DNA of 64,000 bases from UBA4312 sp002394635 (GTDB taxonomy: Bacteria > Bacillota_I > Bacilli_A > Erysipelotrichales > Erysipelotrichaceae). Position numbers and translations under genes: made by a program. Below are positions 17,388-26,759 of this stretch, piece after piece. The stretch's first letter is position 1, and each line of letters begins with the position of its first letter. The notes below the pieces were generated by a model, which was not told where the DNA came from, searched no databases, and saw only the letters and a program-made list of their open reading frames with translations. The stretch is taken from assembly GCA_946539765.1 (NCBI GenBank), contig CAMNHO010000007.1, positions 55,085 to 119,084 of the forward strand, written 5' to 3'.

Positions 17388-19178
17388 TTAATTTATGTTT
17401 TCAATCGACTCCATGTACTTCTGCTTTGCTTTGGTATACTCTTCATTGTATTCTTCATCAGTACCCGAGCTGATGTCAGCAAAATAAGTATGCTTATGTT
17501 TTGCCAGCTCCGGGTGGACACGGACAATGACCGCATTGCCTACATTGGAACAGATTCCAGCAATCATCTTAAAACACGACATCAGGTTCACAAAACTGGC
17601 ATCTGCATAGATGTCACATGTTCCTTCACTCATACGTTTCAGATGATCTTCTTTCAGGATATCAATCATCTCATCCACAACCTGCTCTAAAGGGGCAATC
17701 GCATAAGCCGCTTCCACATCTCGCTTGGAGAAGGCCAGCTCGGCATTGTCCAAAATATCCTGGATCAGTTCCAATAAAACTACCAGCTGTTTATGAGCAG
17801 TCTGTGAAATAACTGTGTTATTCTCATGTAGATCCTTTGCTACATCCGCAATATCTTCAGCGATATCTCCCAGGTTTTCAAACTCCGTCGTCATTTTATA
17901 ATACTGGTCTAAAATAGACACATGCGTCGCTTCCTGCAAATGAGGCAGCAACTCGACAATGTATTTACTGATCCGGTCACTCAGTTCATCGATCCGCGCT
18001 TCTTCTTGTGCTATTTCCGCATATTCTTTTCCATTGTACACACGTAGCAGCTCCACTGCTCTTTTGATATTTTCTTCCGACGCATGAAAAGAAGTTAATA
18101 ACGCATCGTAACAACTTCGTAAAGCCAGAGCCGGTGTGTCCACAAAGGCAGTACTTAAAGAGTCATAGACATCTCGATACTTATTGGGTGGTGTCGGATC
18201 ATCTTTGACAATCTGAATGCTTAGTTTTTCGAAACGATTTAAAAATGGCAACAATACTAACGCACAGGCCAAATTAAAGACCGTATTGGTATTGGCTATG
18301 ATACCAGAGTTGACTGTCATCTCCCACAATCCATCCAGAAGCCCTAAATGATGAGCGACAAAAACACCAACTAATACCAATATTGATTTAAAAAAGTTGA
18401 AAATGATATTGACCATTCCAACCCGTCTTGGCTCAGCTTTGGCACCGATCCAGCACACGATCAATGTCGTTACACAATCCCCTAGATAAACGCCGACGAT
18501 TACAGAATAGATGGCTTTGAATGTGAGCATGCCCGAAGACGAGAATGCCTGTAAAATACCAATGGTCGCCGAAGAGCTCTGCAGGACAAAAGCAACAGCC
18601 GCACCGGTGATATATCCTAAAACCGGATTGTTTCCCAGTCCAGTAAACAGATGCTGAACAATTTCAGATTGTCCAAAAACCTCAACGGCAGCTGTCATGT
18701 TCATTAAACCAGTAAACAAAATACCAAAACCAATCGCAATATTCCCGATAGATTTCTGATTTTTAAATCCCATGATCAAGATAATCCCGATCACCAGTGT
18801 TAACGGCGCCAAAGTCGAAGGCTGAAACAAACGCAAAATAGCGCCACTGTCAGCGTTCAGATCCAATAACCGAATGATCTGTCCGGTCACTGTGGTACCA
18901 ACATTAGCACCAACAATAATTCCTAAGGACTGATGTAATGTCAGGATGCCCGCTCCGACCAGACCAGCTGTAATCACAATGGTTGCAGTCGATGACTGAA
19001 TCAAGGCCGTGATAGCCAATCCCAATAAAAACGCTTTGAATGGATTGTTGGTGACATGTTCCATAGCTCGTTTCAATGTCCCGGAAGAACTTTCTTTCAG
19101 TCCGTCGCCCATTAAACGCATCCCATACAGGAATAACGCCAATCCTCCAAACAAGCTTAATATGTCAAAAAAACTCAT
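17388..19178 (-). CDS. Na+/phosphate cotransporter family protein with PhoU-like C-terminus
   Basis: A 596-residue membrane protein of the NptA/PNaS family. It starts FFDILSLFGGLALFLYGMRLMGDGLK and carries two Na/Pi_cotran repeats, seen as IQSSTATIVITAGLV near residue 62 and LQSSSATIGILQAF near 199. About eight membrane segments occupy the first 310 residues. The C-terminal 250 residues are helical and PhoU-like. The family couples sodium entry to phosphate movement across the cytoplasmic membrane. AGGAG precedes the ATG. It is a single-gene unit between the surface-protein gene and the EPS operon. Confidence 0.9.
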   Translation of the reverse strand: MSFFDILSLFGGLALFLYGMRLMGDGLKESSSGTLKRAMEHVTNNPFKAFLLGLAITALIQSSTATIVITAGLVGAGILTLHQSLGIIVGANVGTTVTGQIIRLLDLNADSGAILRLFQPSTLAPLTLVIGIILIMGFKNQKSIGNIAIGFGILFTGLMNMTAAVEVFGQSEIVQHLFTGLGNNPVLGYITGAAVAFVLQSSSATIGILQAFSSSGMLTFKAIYSVIVGVYLGDCVTTLIVCWIGAKAEPRRVGMVNIIFNFFKSILVLVGVFVAHHLGLLDGLWEMTVNSGIIANTNTVFNLACALVLLPFLNRFEKLSIQIVKDDPTPPNKYRDVYDSLSTAFVDTPALALRSCYDALLTSFHASEENIKRAVELLRVYNGKEYAEIAQEEARIDELSDRISKYIVELLPHLQEATHVSILDQYYKMTTEFENLGDIAEDIADVAKDLHENNTVISQTAHKQLVVLLELIQDILDNAELAFSKRDVEAAYAIAPLEQVVDEMIDILKEDHLKRMSEGTCDIYADASFVNLMSCFKMIAGICSNVGNAVIVRVHPELAKHKHTYFADISSGTDEEYNEEYTKAKQKYMESIENIN

Positions 19179-19354
19179 ATACTTCTCCTAGATTTCATAT
19201 ACTTCTCTTAAAGTTCATATACTTCACTTATATTTTACTTATAGTTTATGATGAACTATTTTCGCGGAATGTCAATAGGCAAATGTCGTAAATATCTTTA
19301 TTTTCACAATCGATATATCTCTATTTATTTTTATTCATTTAATCTTAGATCTAA

Positions 19355-19383
19355 AAAAACACAGCTATTTCAGCTGTGTTTTT
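19355..19383 (-). terminator. Terminator of the 696-residue surface protein gene
   Basis: A 12-bp stem (AAAAACACAGCT and its complement) with a 5-base loop, 5 bases after the stop codon. It is symmetric and could act on both strands. Confidence 0.8.
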
Positions 19384-19388
19384 CATTC

Positions 19389-21479
19389 TTATTTTCTCTT
19401 TTTATTCCTTCTATGCAGTTTAGCTCCAGCCAATGTTGCTGCACTAGCTCCCATCAAAGACATCCAAATCTGTGCATCCACAAAGACTCCGGTCGCAACT
19501 TCGATCTTTGGCTGTTCCTGTGTTGGTTTTTCCGGTTCTGGTGGAGTCGGTTTCTCTGGTTCTGGCGGAGTTGGTTTTGGTGGTTCCGGTGTATCCGGCT
19601 CATCTTTTTCCAATTTAAACTGTACACCGATAAAGAATTTCGTATCCTGCATATTATTTCCATTGTATTCTCCATCAATGTACTGATAATAATGGATGAC
19701 GTATTTTGTAGCATTCTCCAGCACTGTCTTACTGCTATTCCATTGGGAAGAAGTCACTTCATCAAAAGTATTTCCATCCTGTGGCCCAAAACCGGTCGGT
19801 TTTTTCATCCAGCTGTACGATCCTCGATAATCGCTTCCATCCCCACTGATTGGGAACAGGTGTTCATAGAATCCCCAGTATAAGCCAGAAGCTACTTGGC
19901 CATTGGTTTCTGTCTCTTGAATGCTATTGACACTCTTGTAAAGAATACCAATCTGTTCTCTGGATAATTCATCAAAGGATGTATAAGTCTTACCATCCGG
20001 ATCGTTAATAGAGAACCAATCGATATAGTATTTATGCAGGTATTTATTGATGACCGCTTCATAATCCGGATTCTCCTGCTGGGCAAACTCACTTCCATAT
20101 CCATGGGTGATCAATGCATCTCCAATCAGGTCCGTCCATGTCAAGTGATATCTCTTAATGAGATACTCCAGATCATCAATGCCGTATCCTGGATATTCAT
20201 CCTTTAACAAGTATTCCAGCGGACGATTAATACCTCTTCGACTATAGGTAGAATAGGAATTGTTTCCTTGCGTTTTGAAGATATCATAACCTTCAAATCC
20301 TTTGCCTATAACCGTTTCTCCGTCATAAGCAATCGTTCCTTCCGCACCGCTCTTGGCTTTATACTTGTATTGACCGCTTAGGTCGATGACGTGGATCTCA
20401 TATTCAATTGTATCCCCTGGCTGATTACCAGGTACTATCACTTCTCCAAAATCCAGTACGTTTATATTCAGTTCTTTATCATCTATATCCTTTGGAATTG
20501 TGACCGTATAGATTACTTTCGAATGTGTGCCCTCACGAATGACCTCAACATCTTTGATCAGGCCTTCGGTAGTCGGTTGATAGTCTACTGGTGGAACCGG
20601 TTGGATATCCCGGAATTCTGTATCTTTATTCTTTGGTACTTCGAATGCCTTTTTATACCATACACCAATGATATACCCGTTTTCTTTGAGGAGATCTTCT
20701 GTCGGATGTTCTCCATACAGAACGCCACCATGATCCTGTACAAAGGAAATTGCATCCTCTTGAGAAGCAAATTCATAATACTTTTTGTATAGTTCATTTT
20801 CTTCCTGATGACCCGAATTGTAATAACCATATACTTTCGGACGCCCATATTCGAAATCCATTACCGGTACATATCCGATCAATGTCCAATAAGAATCATC
20901 GTTTGGATTGATAACTTCTTTTCCGACCATCACTTGTCCACTGCTAAATGTATAAGCCAGTTTATTAAATAAACCATCTTCTTCAAACGACAAAATAGCT
21001 GTATCTATATCTACATCTTTAAATTCTCTATAATGGTAATCGTGGTATGATACATGATGATACGTAAACCATGCAAAGTCCCAACCGGCAAAATTGATGG
21101 TTGTTTTTTCAACTTCGTTGGCTTTCAATTGTTGCGGTGCTTTCTTTACCTCATTTGGTTGCGTCAATGTTTCGTTGAAGCTTGTATCTTCTGTGCTTTC
21201 CGCATCAAGTTCTTTCTGTACCTGCTCTCTTTGATCGATTGCTTCATTGATTTGATCCACTTCCTCTTGTAGTTGTTCCTGATCACTTTCTTCGGTAGTT
21301 GGTTCTGTACTGATGGTTTCTTGGGAAGGTAAGGATCCTTCCTCTACAGGTACGGATGTATCCTCCGTTATTGCTGAATCATTCTCTTCCGCAAACACTG
21401 GTGCACTAACTAACGCAAAAGTGGCGCAGGCTGCCATTGGATAACCAATTCCTTTTAATAATTTCTTTTTTGTATCCAT
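19389..21479 (-). CDS. Secreted surface protein with proline-rich stalk and atypical C-terminal anchor
   Basis: A 696-residue protein. A signal peptide ends near VFAEEN (about residue 31). An acidic coiled-coil-prone stretch lies at about 60-100. The middle is a beta-rich region I do not recognise, with Tyr/Asp-rich segments. A stalk of repeated PEPEKPTPPEP units covers about 610-655. The C-terminus has IEVATG, a hydrophobic stretch (MSLMGASAATLAGA) and the basic tail KLHRRNKKRK. That tail has the form of a sortase sorting signal, but the usual LPxTG is replaced by a VATG sequence, so wall attachment is uncertain. A GGGG site precedes the ATG. Function unknown; probably an adhesin-like wall protein. 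Confidence 0.75.
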   Translation of the reverse strand: MDTKKKLLKGIGYPMAACATFALVSAPVFAEENDSAITEDTSVPVEEGSLPSQETISTEPTTEESDQEQLQEEVDQINEAIDQREQVQKELDAESTEDTSFNETLTQPNEVKKAPQQLKANEVEKTTINFAGWDFAWFTYHHVSYHDYHYREFKDVDIDTAILSFEEDGLFNKLAYTFSSGQVMVGKEVINPNDDSYWTLIGYVPVMDFEYGRPKVYGYYNSGHQEENELYKKYYEFASQEDAISFVQDHGGVLYGEHPTEDLLKENGYIIGVWYKKAFEVPKNKDTEFRDIQPVPPVDYQPTTEGLIKDVEVIREGTHSKVIYTVTIPKDIDDKELNINVLDFGEVIVPGNQPGDTIEYEIHVIDLSGQYKYKAKSGAEGTIAYDGETVIGKGFEGYDIFKTQGNNSYSTYSRRGINRPLEYLLKDEYPGYGIDDLEYLIKRYHLTWTDLIGDALITHGYGSEFAQQENPDYEAVINKYLHKYYIDWFSINDPDGKTYTSFDELSREQIGILYKSVNSIQETETNGQVASGLYWGFYEHLFPISGDGSDYRGSYSWMKKPTGFGPQDGNTFDEVTSSQWNSSKTVLENATKYVIHYYQYIDGEYNGNNMQDTKFFIGVQFKLEKDEPDTPEPPKPTPPEPEKPTPPEPEKPTQEQPKIEVATGVFVDAQIWMSLMGASAATLAGAKLHRRNKKRK

Positions 21480-21643
21480 ATTTTATCCCCCTAATATTCA
21501 AAAACATTTATCAAACATTCTTCTTAAATGTAAATGAATTATATTCTATACTACACTTTATATTATACTTATTTATACACATATTTCAATCTGAAAATAT
21601 TTCTTAGCTATAGAATTAGCACTTGTACTCTGCACAAAGTAAT

Positions 21644-21668
21644 AAAACTCCCTGAAACAGGGAGTTTT
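21644..21668 (-). terminator. Terminator of the rRNA methyltransferase operon
   Basis: An 11-bp perfect stem (AAAACTCCCTG / CAGGGAGTTTT) with an AAA/TTT loop, overlapping the stop codon at 21667. Confidence 0.8.
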
Positions 21669-23004
21669 ATTCCAATCTAAGTGATTTTCTTCTTTTGGAT
21701 AGATGTGGCTTTTTGTTTACTTGTGGATGCTTCTTGTTCAATGTCAACAATACCACTGTCTCCACCAATGGTGTCTGGGAAAACATATCCACCGGCTGTA
21801 CTTTACGAATCGTATAACGAGAAGATAATGTCTTCAGATCTTTAGCTAGTGTACTAGGATTGCAGGAAACATAAATAACCGTTGGAATCCGTTTATTCAA
21901 TATTGTTTGTTTCATAGTTTCATCGAGTCCGCTTCGTGGCGGATCTACGATCAGTGTATCTACTGGTTCTTTGATTTCCTGCAGTTTTTCGGATGCATCC
22001 CCGCAGACAAAACGAATGTGGTCACAATGGTTATTCATCGCATTTTCATTGGCATTATCTACCGCATCCGCTACATATTCGATTCCGATTATCTGCTTAC
22101 CTTTGTCATTGACATATAAACTGATAGCCCCGATGCCACTGTAGGCCTCTACGATCGTATGGGATTTCGGTGTCCATTCAGATACAATTTGGTATAATGC
22201 ATCGGCTTGTCTTGTATTCAGTTGAAAGAAAGAACGTGGCAGAAGTTGTAAACGGAAATCGCGAAGCATCATCTCCATGTTTTCCGTTCCATACAGATGC
22301 CGCATCGTCTCGCCATAAACATGAATCGAATCATCGGTTTTGATGCTCTGCCATAAAGAAACCACAGAATCGATCGCACCTAGCTTCTCAATACATGCCG
22401 GTAGCAGTTCCATTGGACCGGTGACCAGTATAATCTGGATCTTTTCATCAAATTCTCGAAGAACCAGATTTTTATAATCTCCATCCGGGTATTCATTGAG
22501 AACATCCATAACATAATGACGAGCCTTTTCTATCGCACGGGAATGAACATAACATCGGTTTATCGGCACAAAAGTCTGGCTGTCCTTTTCATACATACCG
22601 CTTTCCCAAATACCCAGGGTTCTACGTAAAGGCAGCTTGCATGTATTTCGATAGTTTAGTGGCTCCGGATTTTTTAGAAGAGGCAGAACACGACCTTTAT
22701 ACCCTGCGTATTTATACAGGGATTCCCGCACCATTTCTTCCTTCATTCGAGCCTGTTCCTTGTACTTGGTATGCATCAAGGCACAACCTCCGCACTCTTT
22801 CCATATCGGACATAGAGGATACCGTCTTTTAGAACTTGCTTCTATAATGCGATCCAGTTCACCGACCGCATACGAACCCTTATCTTCGGTTATATGAAAT
22901 TCTATTGTTTCATTGGGAATGGCGAAGGGAATGAACACTGGTTTTCGGTTTACATATGCGATTCCTTCTCCGTTGATCCCCCATTTTTTAATCGTTGTTT
23001 TCAT
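21667..23004 (-). CDS. 23S rRNA (uracil-C5)-methyltransferase, RlmD/RumA family
   Basis: A 445-residue TrmA/RumA-type enzyme. A reduced TRAM domain is followed by four cysteines likely to bind an Fe-S cluster (CPIWKECGGCALMHTKY gives three, near residues 79-90). The SAM-binding site is seen in VEAYSGIGAISLYV, the Asp of IVDPPRSGLD, and the catalytic cysteine in YVSCNPSTLAKDL near residue 383. It methylates C5 of a uridine in 23S rRNA using SAM. It overlaps the preceding methyltransferase gene by 17 bases and has GGAG before its ATG. Gram-positive paralogues (RlmCD) modify one or two uridines; which applies here cannot be told. Confidence 0.9.
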   Translation of the reverse strand: MKTTIKKWGINGEGIAYVNRKPVFIPFAIPNETIEFHITEDKGSYAVGELDRIIEASSKRRYPLCPIWKECGGCALMHTKYKEQARMKEEMVRESLYKYAGYKGRVLPLLKNPEPLNYRNTCKLPLRRTLGIWESGMYEKDSQTFVPINRCYVHSRAIEKARHYVMDVLNEYPDGDYKNLVLREFDEKIQIILVTGPMELLPACIEKLGAIDSVVSLWQSIKTDDSIHVYGETMRHLYGTENMEMMLRDFRLQLLPRSFFQLNTRQADALYQIVSEWTPKSHTIVEAYSGIGAISLYVNDKGKQIIGIEYVADAVDNANENAMNNHCDHIRFVCGDASEKLQEIKEPVDTLIVDPPRSGLDETMKQTILNKRIPTVIYVSCNPSTLAKDLKTLSSRYTIRKVQPVDMFSQTPLVETVVLLTLNKKHPQVNKKPHLSKRRKSLRLE

Positions 23005-23773
23005 GTTTTCTCCACACTGTCACCACAAACGAGAACGTAACATCCATCGGATCGTGATGTTTGATCTTTTCCATAGCTTCATACGCTGTATTATATCGAT
23101 ACGGTGTCATTTCTAATAGGCTCCATAAATCTGTCACCCAATGAGAGAGCGTTAATATCTTCCGGGATTCCATGCGAAATCCTTTCATGGTTTCTTTTGG
23201 CAAGGGATTCTCGTAAGGTGTATCGTAAAGTACCTCTTTGAGCTGCCAACAGTGGCGTGGCCCCGGTCCAACGACAATATAAGCCCCATCTTTTTTCAAA
23301 AGACGCCAGGCTTCCTGATTGGCCGGCGGTACAAACAATGCCGTAATAGCATCCACGCTGGACGTTTCTAATGGAATATGAAAGATATTTCCGGCCATGT
23401 ATTGTGTCTTCTTATCATGACGAGCAGCATAGCGTACAGCTTCCTTGCTGGCATCGATGCCATAACACAACATGGCTTGTTCAGAAAATACCTTCGTATA
23501 ATACCCTTGACCACAACCCATATCTACCAATGTTTCTGTATGGATCGTTTTTAATAGTCCAGCCACATATGCACGCATAAAGGCGTAGTAATCCTTTTCT
23601 AAAAAACGTGTACGGGCCTGGACCATTTGTTTATTATCTCCTTGTCCTTTTTTTTGTTTCCGGGACAGGTTCACATATCCTTCTTTTGCTACATCAAAGC
23701 TGTGGTTGTTTACACATACAAAGCGATGTTCCTCTTTTTGAAGAGATTCTTGACAAATTGGACAAATCAGCAT
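22988..23773 (-). CDS. 23S rRNA (guanine-N1)-methyltransferase, RlmA family
   Basis: A 261-residue protein with an N-terminal zinc finger (CPIC near residues 4-7, then Cys and His in FVCVNNHSFD). The family sequence DVAKEGYVNLSR follows, then a SAM-binding domain with LVDMGCGQGYY near residue 94. RlmA enzymes methylate N1 of G745 or G748 in 23S rRNA; the G748 version gives resistance to tylosin-type macrolides, and the sequence alone does not decide which. AGGAGG lies before the ATG. It is co-transcribed with the uracil methyltransferase, and a terminator separates it from the upstream membrane-protein gene. Confidence 0.88.
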   Translation of the reverse strand: MLICPICQESLQKEEHRFVCVNNHSFDVAKEGYVNLSRKQKKGQGDNKQMVQARTRFLEKDYYAFMRAYVAGLLKTIHTETLVDMGCGQGYYTKVFSEQAMLCYGIDASKEAVRYAARHDKKTQYMAGNIFHIPLETSSVDAITALFVPPANQEAWRLLKKDGAYIVVGPGPRHCWQLKEVLYDTPYENPLPKETMKGFRMESRKILTLSHWVTDLWSLLEMTPYRYNTAYEAMEKIKHHDPMDVTFSFVVTVWRKHENND

Positions 23774-23791
23774 ACTACACCTCCTGAAAAA

Positions 23792-23813
23792 AAGAAGCCT
23801 GTTTTGACTTCTT
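23792..23813 (-). terminator. Terminator between the 209-residue membrane protein and RlmA genes
   Basis: Minus-strand stem AAGAAGTC / GGCTTCTT (two G-T pairs) followed by TTTTTT; it overlaps the stop codon at 23812. Confidence 0.65.
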
Positions 23814-24441
23814 ATTGTTTGGGTAAAGATGGCAACGCAGGTTTTGTACGCGGGATTTCCTGTGTTTGTTTATTTTGTTTGACCAGGAAAACCAGGGCAA
23901 CGATGGCTGCTGCCAGTAAAATGAATCGCATTAATGACATAAATGCACTGAGAAATCCGACAGATTCCAGCTGTTGCGATAATTCGATGACCCGGTAATA
24001 CGCATCGGAATTGCCATACCAGTCATAATTATCAATCATCAATGATCTGCCTAACGTTAAAATTTCATTAACCATCAGCAAGACAGGAATACTGATCGTT
24101 CCGAATACGACAGCGGCTGTATTCATACCAAACAGAATAAATCCACATTGTTTTTCCTCCTTTTTCTGAAGAGTGAAAATCAAGTAGAGTATAGCTGCTA
24201 CTATGGCTAATCCCCATTCCATCCAAAAGAGGACCAGAATGGTTTTTGCTTCATTTATCATGCTGTCGATAACAGTGTAACTGTCGGTAATCGCATTAAA
24301 AGATGTTCCGTCCATGGAATCCAGTTTGGCAATATGATAGACCATGATAATGGTAACGATCAACGCCACTATGGAAAGTACTCCGTTGAGCAAACTGATA
24401 CATTTCGGAATCAAACGGTACATTTTGTAATCGCGGTTCAT
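23812..24441 (-). CDS. Four-helix membrane protein of unknown function
   Basis: A 209-residue protein with about four membrane segments: SLLNGVLSIVALIVTIIMVY (residues 13-32), a segment near 65-85, one near 98-122, and a C-terminal one at about 175-195. A basic cytoplasmic tail ends in prolines (TKPALPSLPKQ). A roughly 30-residue loop lies between helices 1 and 2. No catalytic motif or known family is recognised. AGGAGG precedes the ATG, and the gene begins 11 bases after the thiI stop, so it may be co-transcribed with ezrA-nifZ-thiI. Confidence 0.6.
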   Translation of the reverse strand: MNRDYKMYRLIPKCISLLNGVLSIVALIVTIIMVYHIAKLDSMDGTSFNAITDSYTVIDSMINEAKTILVLFWMEWGLAIVAAILYLIFTLQKKEEKQCGFILFGMNTAAVVFGTISIPVLLMVNEILTLGRSLMIDNYDWYGNSDAYYRVIELSQQLESVGFLSAFMSLMRFILLAAAIVALVFLVKQNKQTQEIPRTKPALPSLPKQ

Positions 24442-24452
24442 AAAGACACCTC

Positions 24453-25643
24453 CTAAAACAGATCCATATCCTCTTTTGCCGGGCGTACCCAGATATCTTC
24501 TGTCTGTTCAATACATTGTTCCACCATAGATTGCCAGTCCCAGCGGGCTTCATAACGCTGGCAGCGTTCAATCTTCGGTTTCGTTGCCGGATTCTTCGGC
24601 TCAAAAATCGTACAACAATCCTCAAATGGTAAGATGGATGTTTCATACGTTCCGATCTTTCGTGATAAATCAATGATTTCCACTTTATCCATACATACTA
24701 ATGGACGAATGATCGGCATATTGGTTACATCATTGATGGTCTGCATGCTGTCCAATGTCTGGCTGGCCACCTGTCCGATGGATTCGCCGGTCGCAATCAC
24801 CTGGGCATGACGTTTTTCCGCCAATCCATGGGCGATGCGCATCATCATCCGGCGCATCAGCGTTATCGCATAGCTTTCATCCGCATGCTCGTAGATTGAG
24901 AGCTGCAGATTGGTAAACGGAACCACATGTACCAGGATCTCGCCTTGGTATCCGCTAATCAGTTGTGCTAATTCCAGTACCTTCTGACGGGCATGCTGCG
25001 AAGTATATGGTGGCGAAGCAAAGTGAACACATTCGATATAGACACCCCGCTTCATCATCAGATAACTGGCTACCGGAGAATCAATACCTCCGCTCAGGCA
25101 TACCATGGCCTTGCCACCGACACCGACCGGATATCCCCCGGCACCCGCAACACGATCGGTCATAATATATGCAGCATCCCGGTGCACCTCAATAACGATC
25201 TTAACATCCGGATCATGGACATCAACACGCCAGGAGCTGTTCCGTAAGATTTCTCCGGCAATCTGCCGATTGATGGTATCAGAAATCAAAGGAAAGGTTT
25301 TGTCAGAACGGCGGGCCGCTACCTTAAAGGTTTTCGGTGTAGTAAGATCCAGACATTGTTTGACCGCTTCCTTGATCTGCTCCATATCCGGCTGTACTTT
25401 AACAGCCAAAGAAAAGGAGGAAATGCCAAACACCTTGGACAATACATCCTTAACCTGCTCAGGATCTTCCTGATGTAGATAAATATACATGCGGTCATGT
25501 TGTTTTTCATATTCCAGACCTTCAAAGTTTTTCAACGCTTTTCGTACATTGTCATATAGTGCCTTGATAAATTTGTTTCGGTTTTTCCCTTTCAAGCTCA
25601 ATTCGCCATAACGAATTAAAATATGATCATAACGATAATCCAT
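24453..25643 (-). CDS. thiI: tRNA 4-thiouridine synthase ThiI
   Basis: About 397 residues; a ThiI of the short Gram-positive type without a rhodanese domain. An N-terminal ferredoxin-like and THUMP region (HILIRYGELSLKGKN) is followed by the PP-loop ATP-binding motif CLSGGIDSPVA near residue 183. It adenylates U8 of tRNA and inserts sulfur to make s4U; in many bacteria it also supports thiazole synthesis. It lies directly after a cysteine desulfurase gene, the usual NifZ-ThiI pair supplying sulfur in Gram-positives. The frame also has a TTG start at 25652 closer to the AGGAG site; I chose the ATG by homology of the beginning MDYRYDHI, with moderate certainty. Confidence 0.92.
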   Translation of the reverse strand: MDYRYDHILIRYGELSLKGKNRNKFIKALYDNVRKALKNFEGLEYEKQHDRMYIYLHQEDPEQVKDVLSKVFGISSFSLAVKVQPDMEQIKEAVKQCLDLTTPKTFKVAARRSDKTFPLISDTINRQIAGEILRNSSWRVDVHDPDVKIVIEVHRDAAYIMTDRVAGAGGYPVGVGGKAMVCLSGGIDSPVASYLMMKRGVYIECVHFASPPYTSQHARQKVLELAQLISGYQGEILVHVVPFTNLQLSIYEHADESYAITLMRRMMMRIAHGLAEKRHAQVIATGESIGQVASQTLDSMQTINDVTNMPIIRPLVCMDKVEIIDLSRKIGTYETSILPFEDCCTIFEPKNPATKPKIERCQRYEARWDWQSMVEQCIEQTEDIWVRPAKEDMDLF

Positions 25644-26757
25644 ATTGATCAATTATCTCCTTACATACTTGTATAAATGTTTCTGCCTGTTCCATCGTAT
25701 TATCCTTGGAAAAGGACAAACGAATCATATGTGTCGCATCCTTTTGAGATTTCCCCATGGCTTTCAGCACTTGCGATTCATTCGATCCATGTGAGGAGCA
25801 TGTGCTCTTAGCTGATACACAGATTCCCCGCTCGTCCAGGGCATTTAACAGTACTTCACTGGTCAAGGAATCAAAGCCGATATTCAGAATATACGGCAAT
25901 GCGTTTTCCGGCGAATGGATATTCGCTCCGGGTATCTGGATTATCTGCTTCCGCAGCCATTGATTGATCTGTGATACCTTTTTATAGGATGCTTCCTGCT
26001 GTTCCAAAGCCAGGCGGATCGTTTTTGCCAAAACGATATTGACTGGCGCATTCTGGGTGCCCCCGCGCAGTCCCTGTTCCTGCTGACCGCCCTGTACCAC
26101 CGGTAGCAGTCGGATGTTCTTTTTTTTCATTAACAAAGCGCTACCTTTCAATCCGTGGATCTTATGAGCTGACAGAGTCATCATATCCAGGGATGAAACA
26201 GGAATATCAATCTTTGAAAAACTCTGTACACAATCTACATGAAACTTACATGTCGGATGGCTGTGTACGACTTTTTCAATATCTTCAATGGGGTTGATGG
26301 CCCCCATTTCGTTGTTGACATGCATGCATGAAACCAGAATGGTGTCCTTACGCATGTGTTTCTTTACGATTTCCGGTGTCACGATTCCTTGTTCATTGAT
26401 TGGCAAAGTATCCACCTCAAAACCAAGCATTTGTAAAAAATCGGCCGAGTGGGCAACCGAAGCATGTTCCACATTGCTGATCAATACATGTTTTCCCCGG
26501 GACTGGTTGGCCAGCGCATAACCAACAACAGCTAGTGTATTGGATTCGCTGGCACTGCCTGTAAACAGAATCTCATCCGTACGGACCCGTAGCATTCCGG
26601 CTATGGCTGCACGACTTTTTTCCATCAGCTGTCCGGCTTTTCTTCCTACACCGTGCAGACTGTCCGGATTTCCATACAGATCCTTTAAAAGCTGAGTATA
26701 AACGTGAAGGACCTCTGGTGAAACAGAGGTCGTTGAAGAGTTATCAAAATAGATCAT
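25627..26757 (-). CDS. nifZ: Cysteine desulfurase, NifZ/IscS family
   Basis: A 376-residue PLP enzyme of fold type I. The PLP lysine is in SAHKIHGLKG near residue 200, and the catalytic cysteine is in SAKSTCSSHG near 322. It removes sulfur from cysteine as a persulfide. Its position, immediately upstream of and overlapping thiI by a few codons, matches the Bacillus nifZ-thiI pair, so tRNA thiolation is the likely use; Fe-S assembly cannot be excluded. The ATG follows the ezrA stop by 2 bases with AGG just upstream. The symbol is given by neighbourhood. Confidence 0.88.
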   Translation of the reverse strand: MIYFDNSSTTSVSPEVLHVYTQLLKDLYGNPDSLHGVGRKAGQLMEKSRAAIAGMLRVRTDEILFTGSASESNTLAVVGYALANQSRGKHVLISNVEHASVAHSADFLQMLGFEVDTLPINEQGIVTPEIVKKHMRKDTILVSCMHVNNEMGAINPIEDIEKVVHSHPTCKFHVDCVQSFSKIDIPVSSLDMMTLSAHKIHGLKGSALLMKKKNIRLLPVVQGGQQEQGLRGGTQNAPVNIVLAKTIRLALEQQEASYKKVSQINQWLRKQIIQIPGANIHSPENALPYILNIGFDSLTSEVLLNALDERGICVSAKSTCSSHGSNESQVLKAMGKSQKDATHMIRLSFSKDNTMEQAETFIQVCKEIIDQYGLSL

Positions 26758-26759
26758 TC

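Noticed and set aside
19389..21479. LPxTG sortase anchor
   Set aside because: The C-terminus has VATG before the hydrophobic segment; no LPxTG is present, so a canonical anchor is not claimed.
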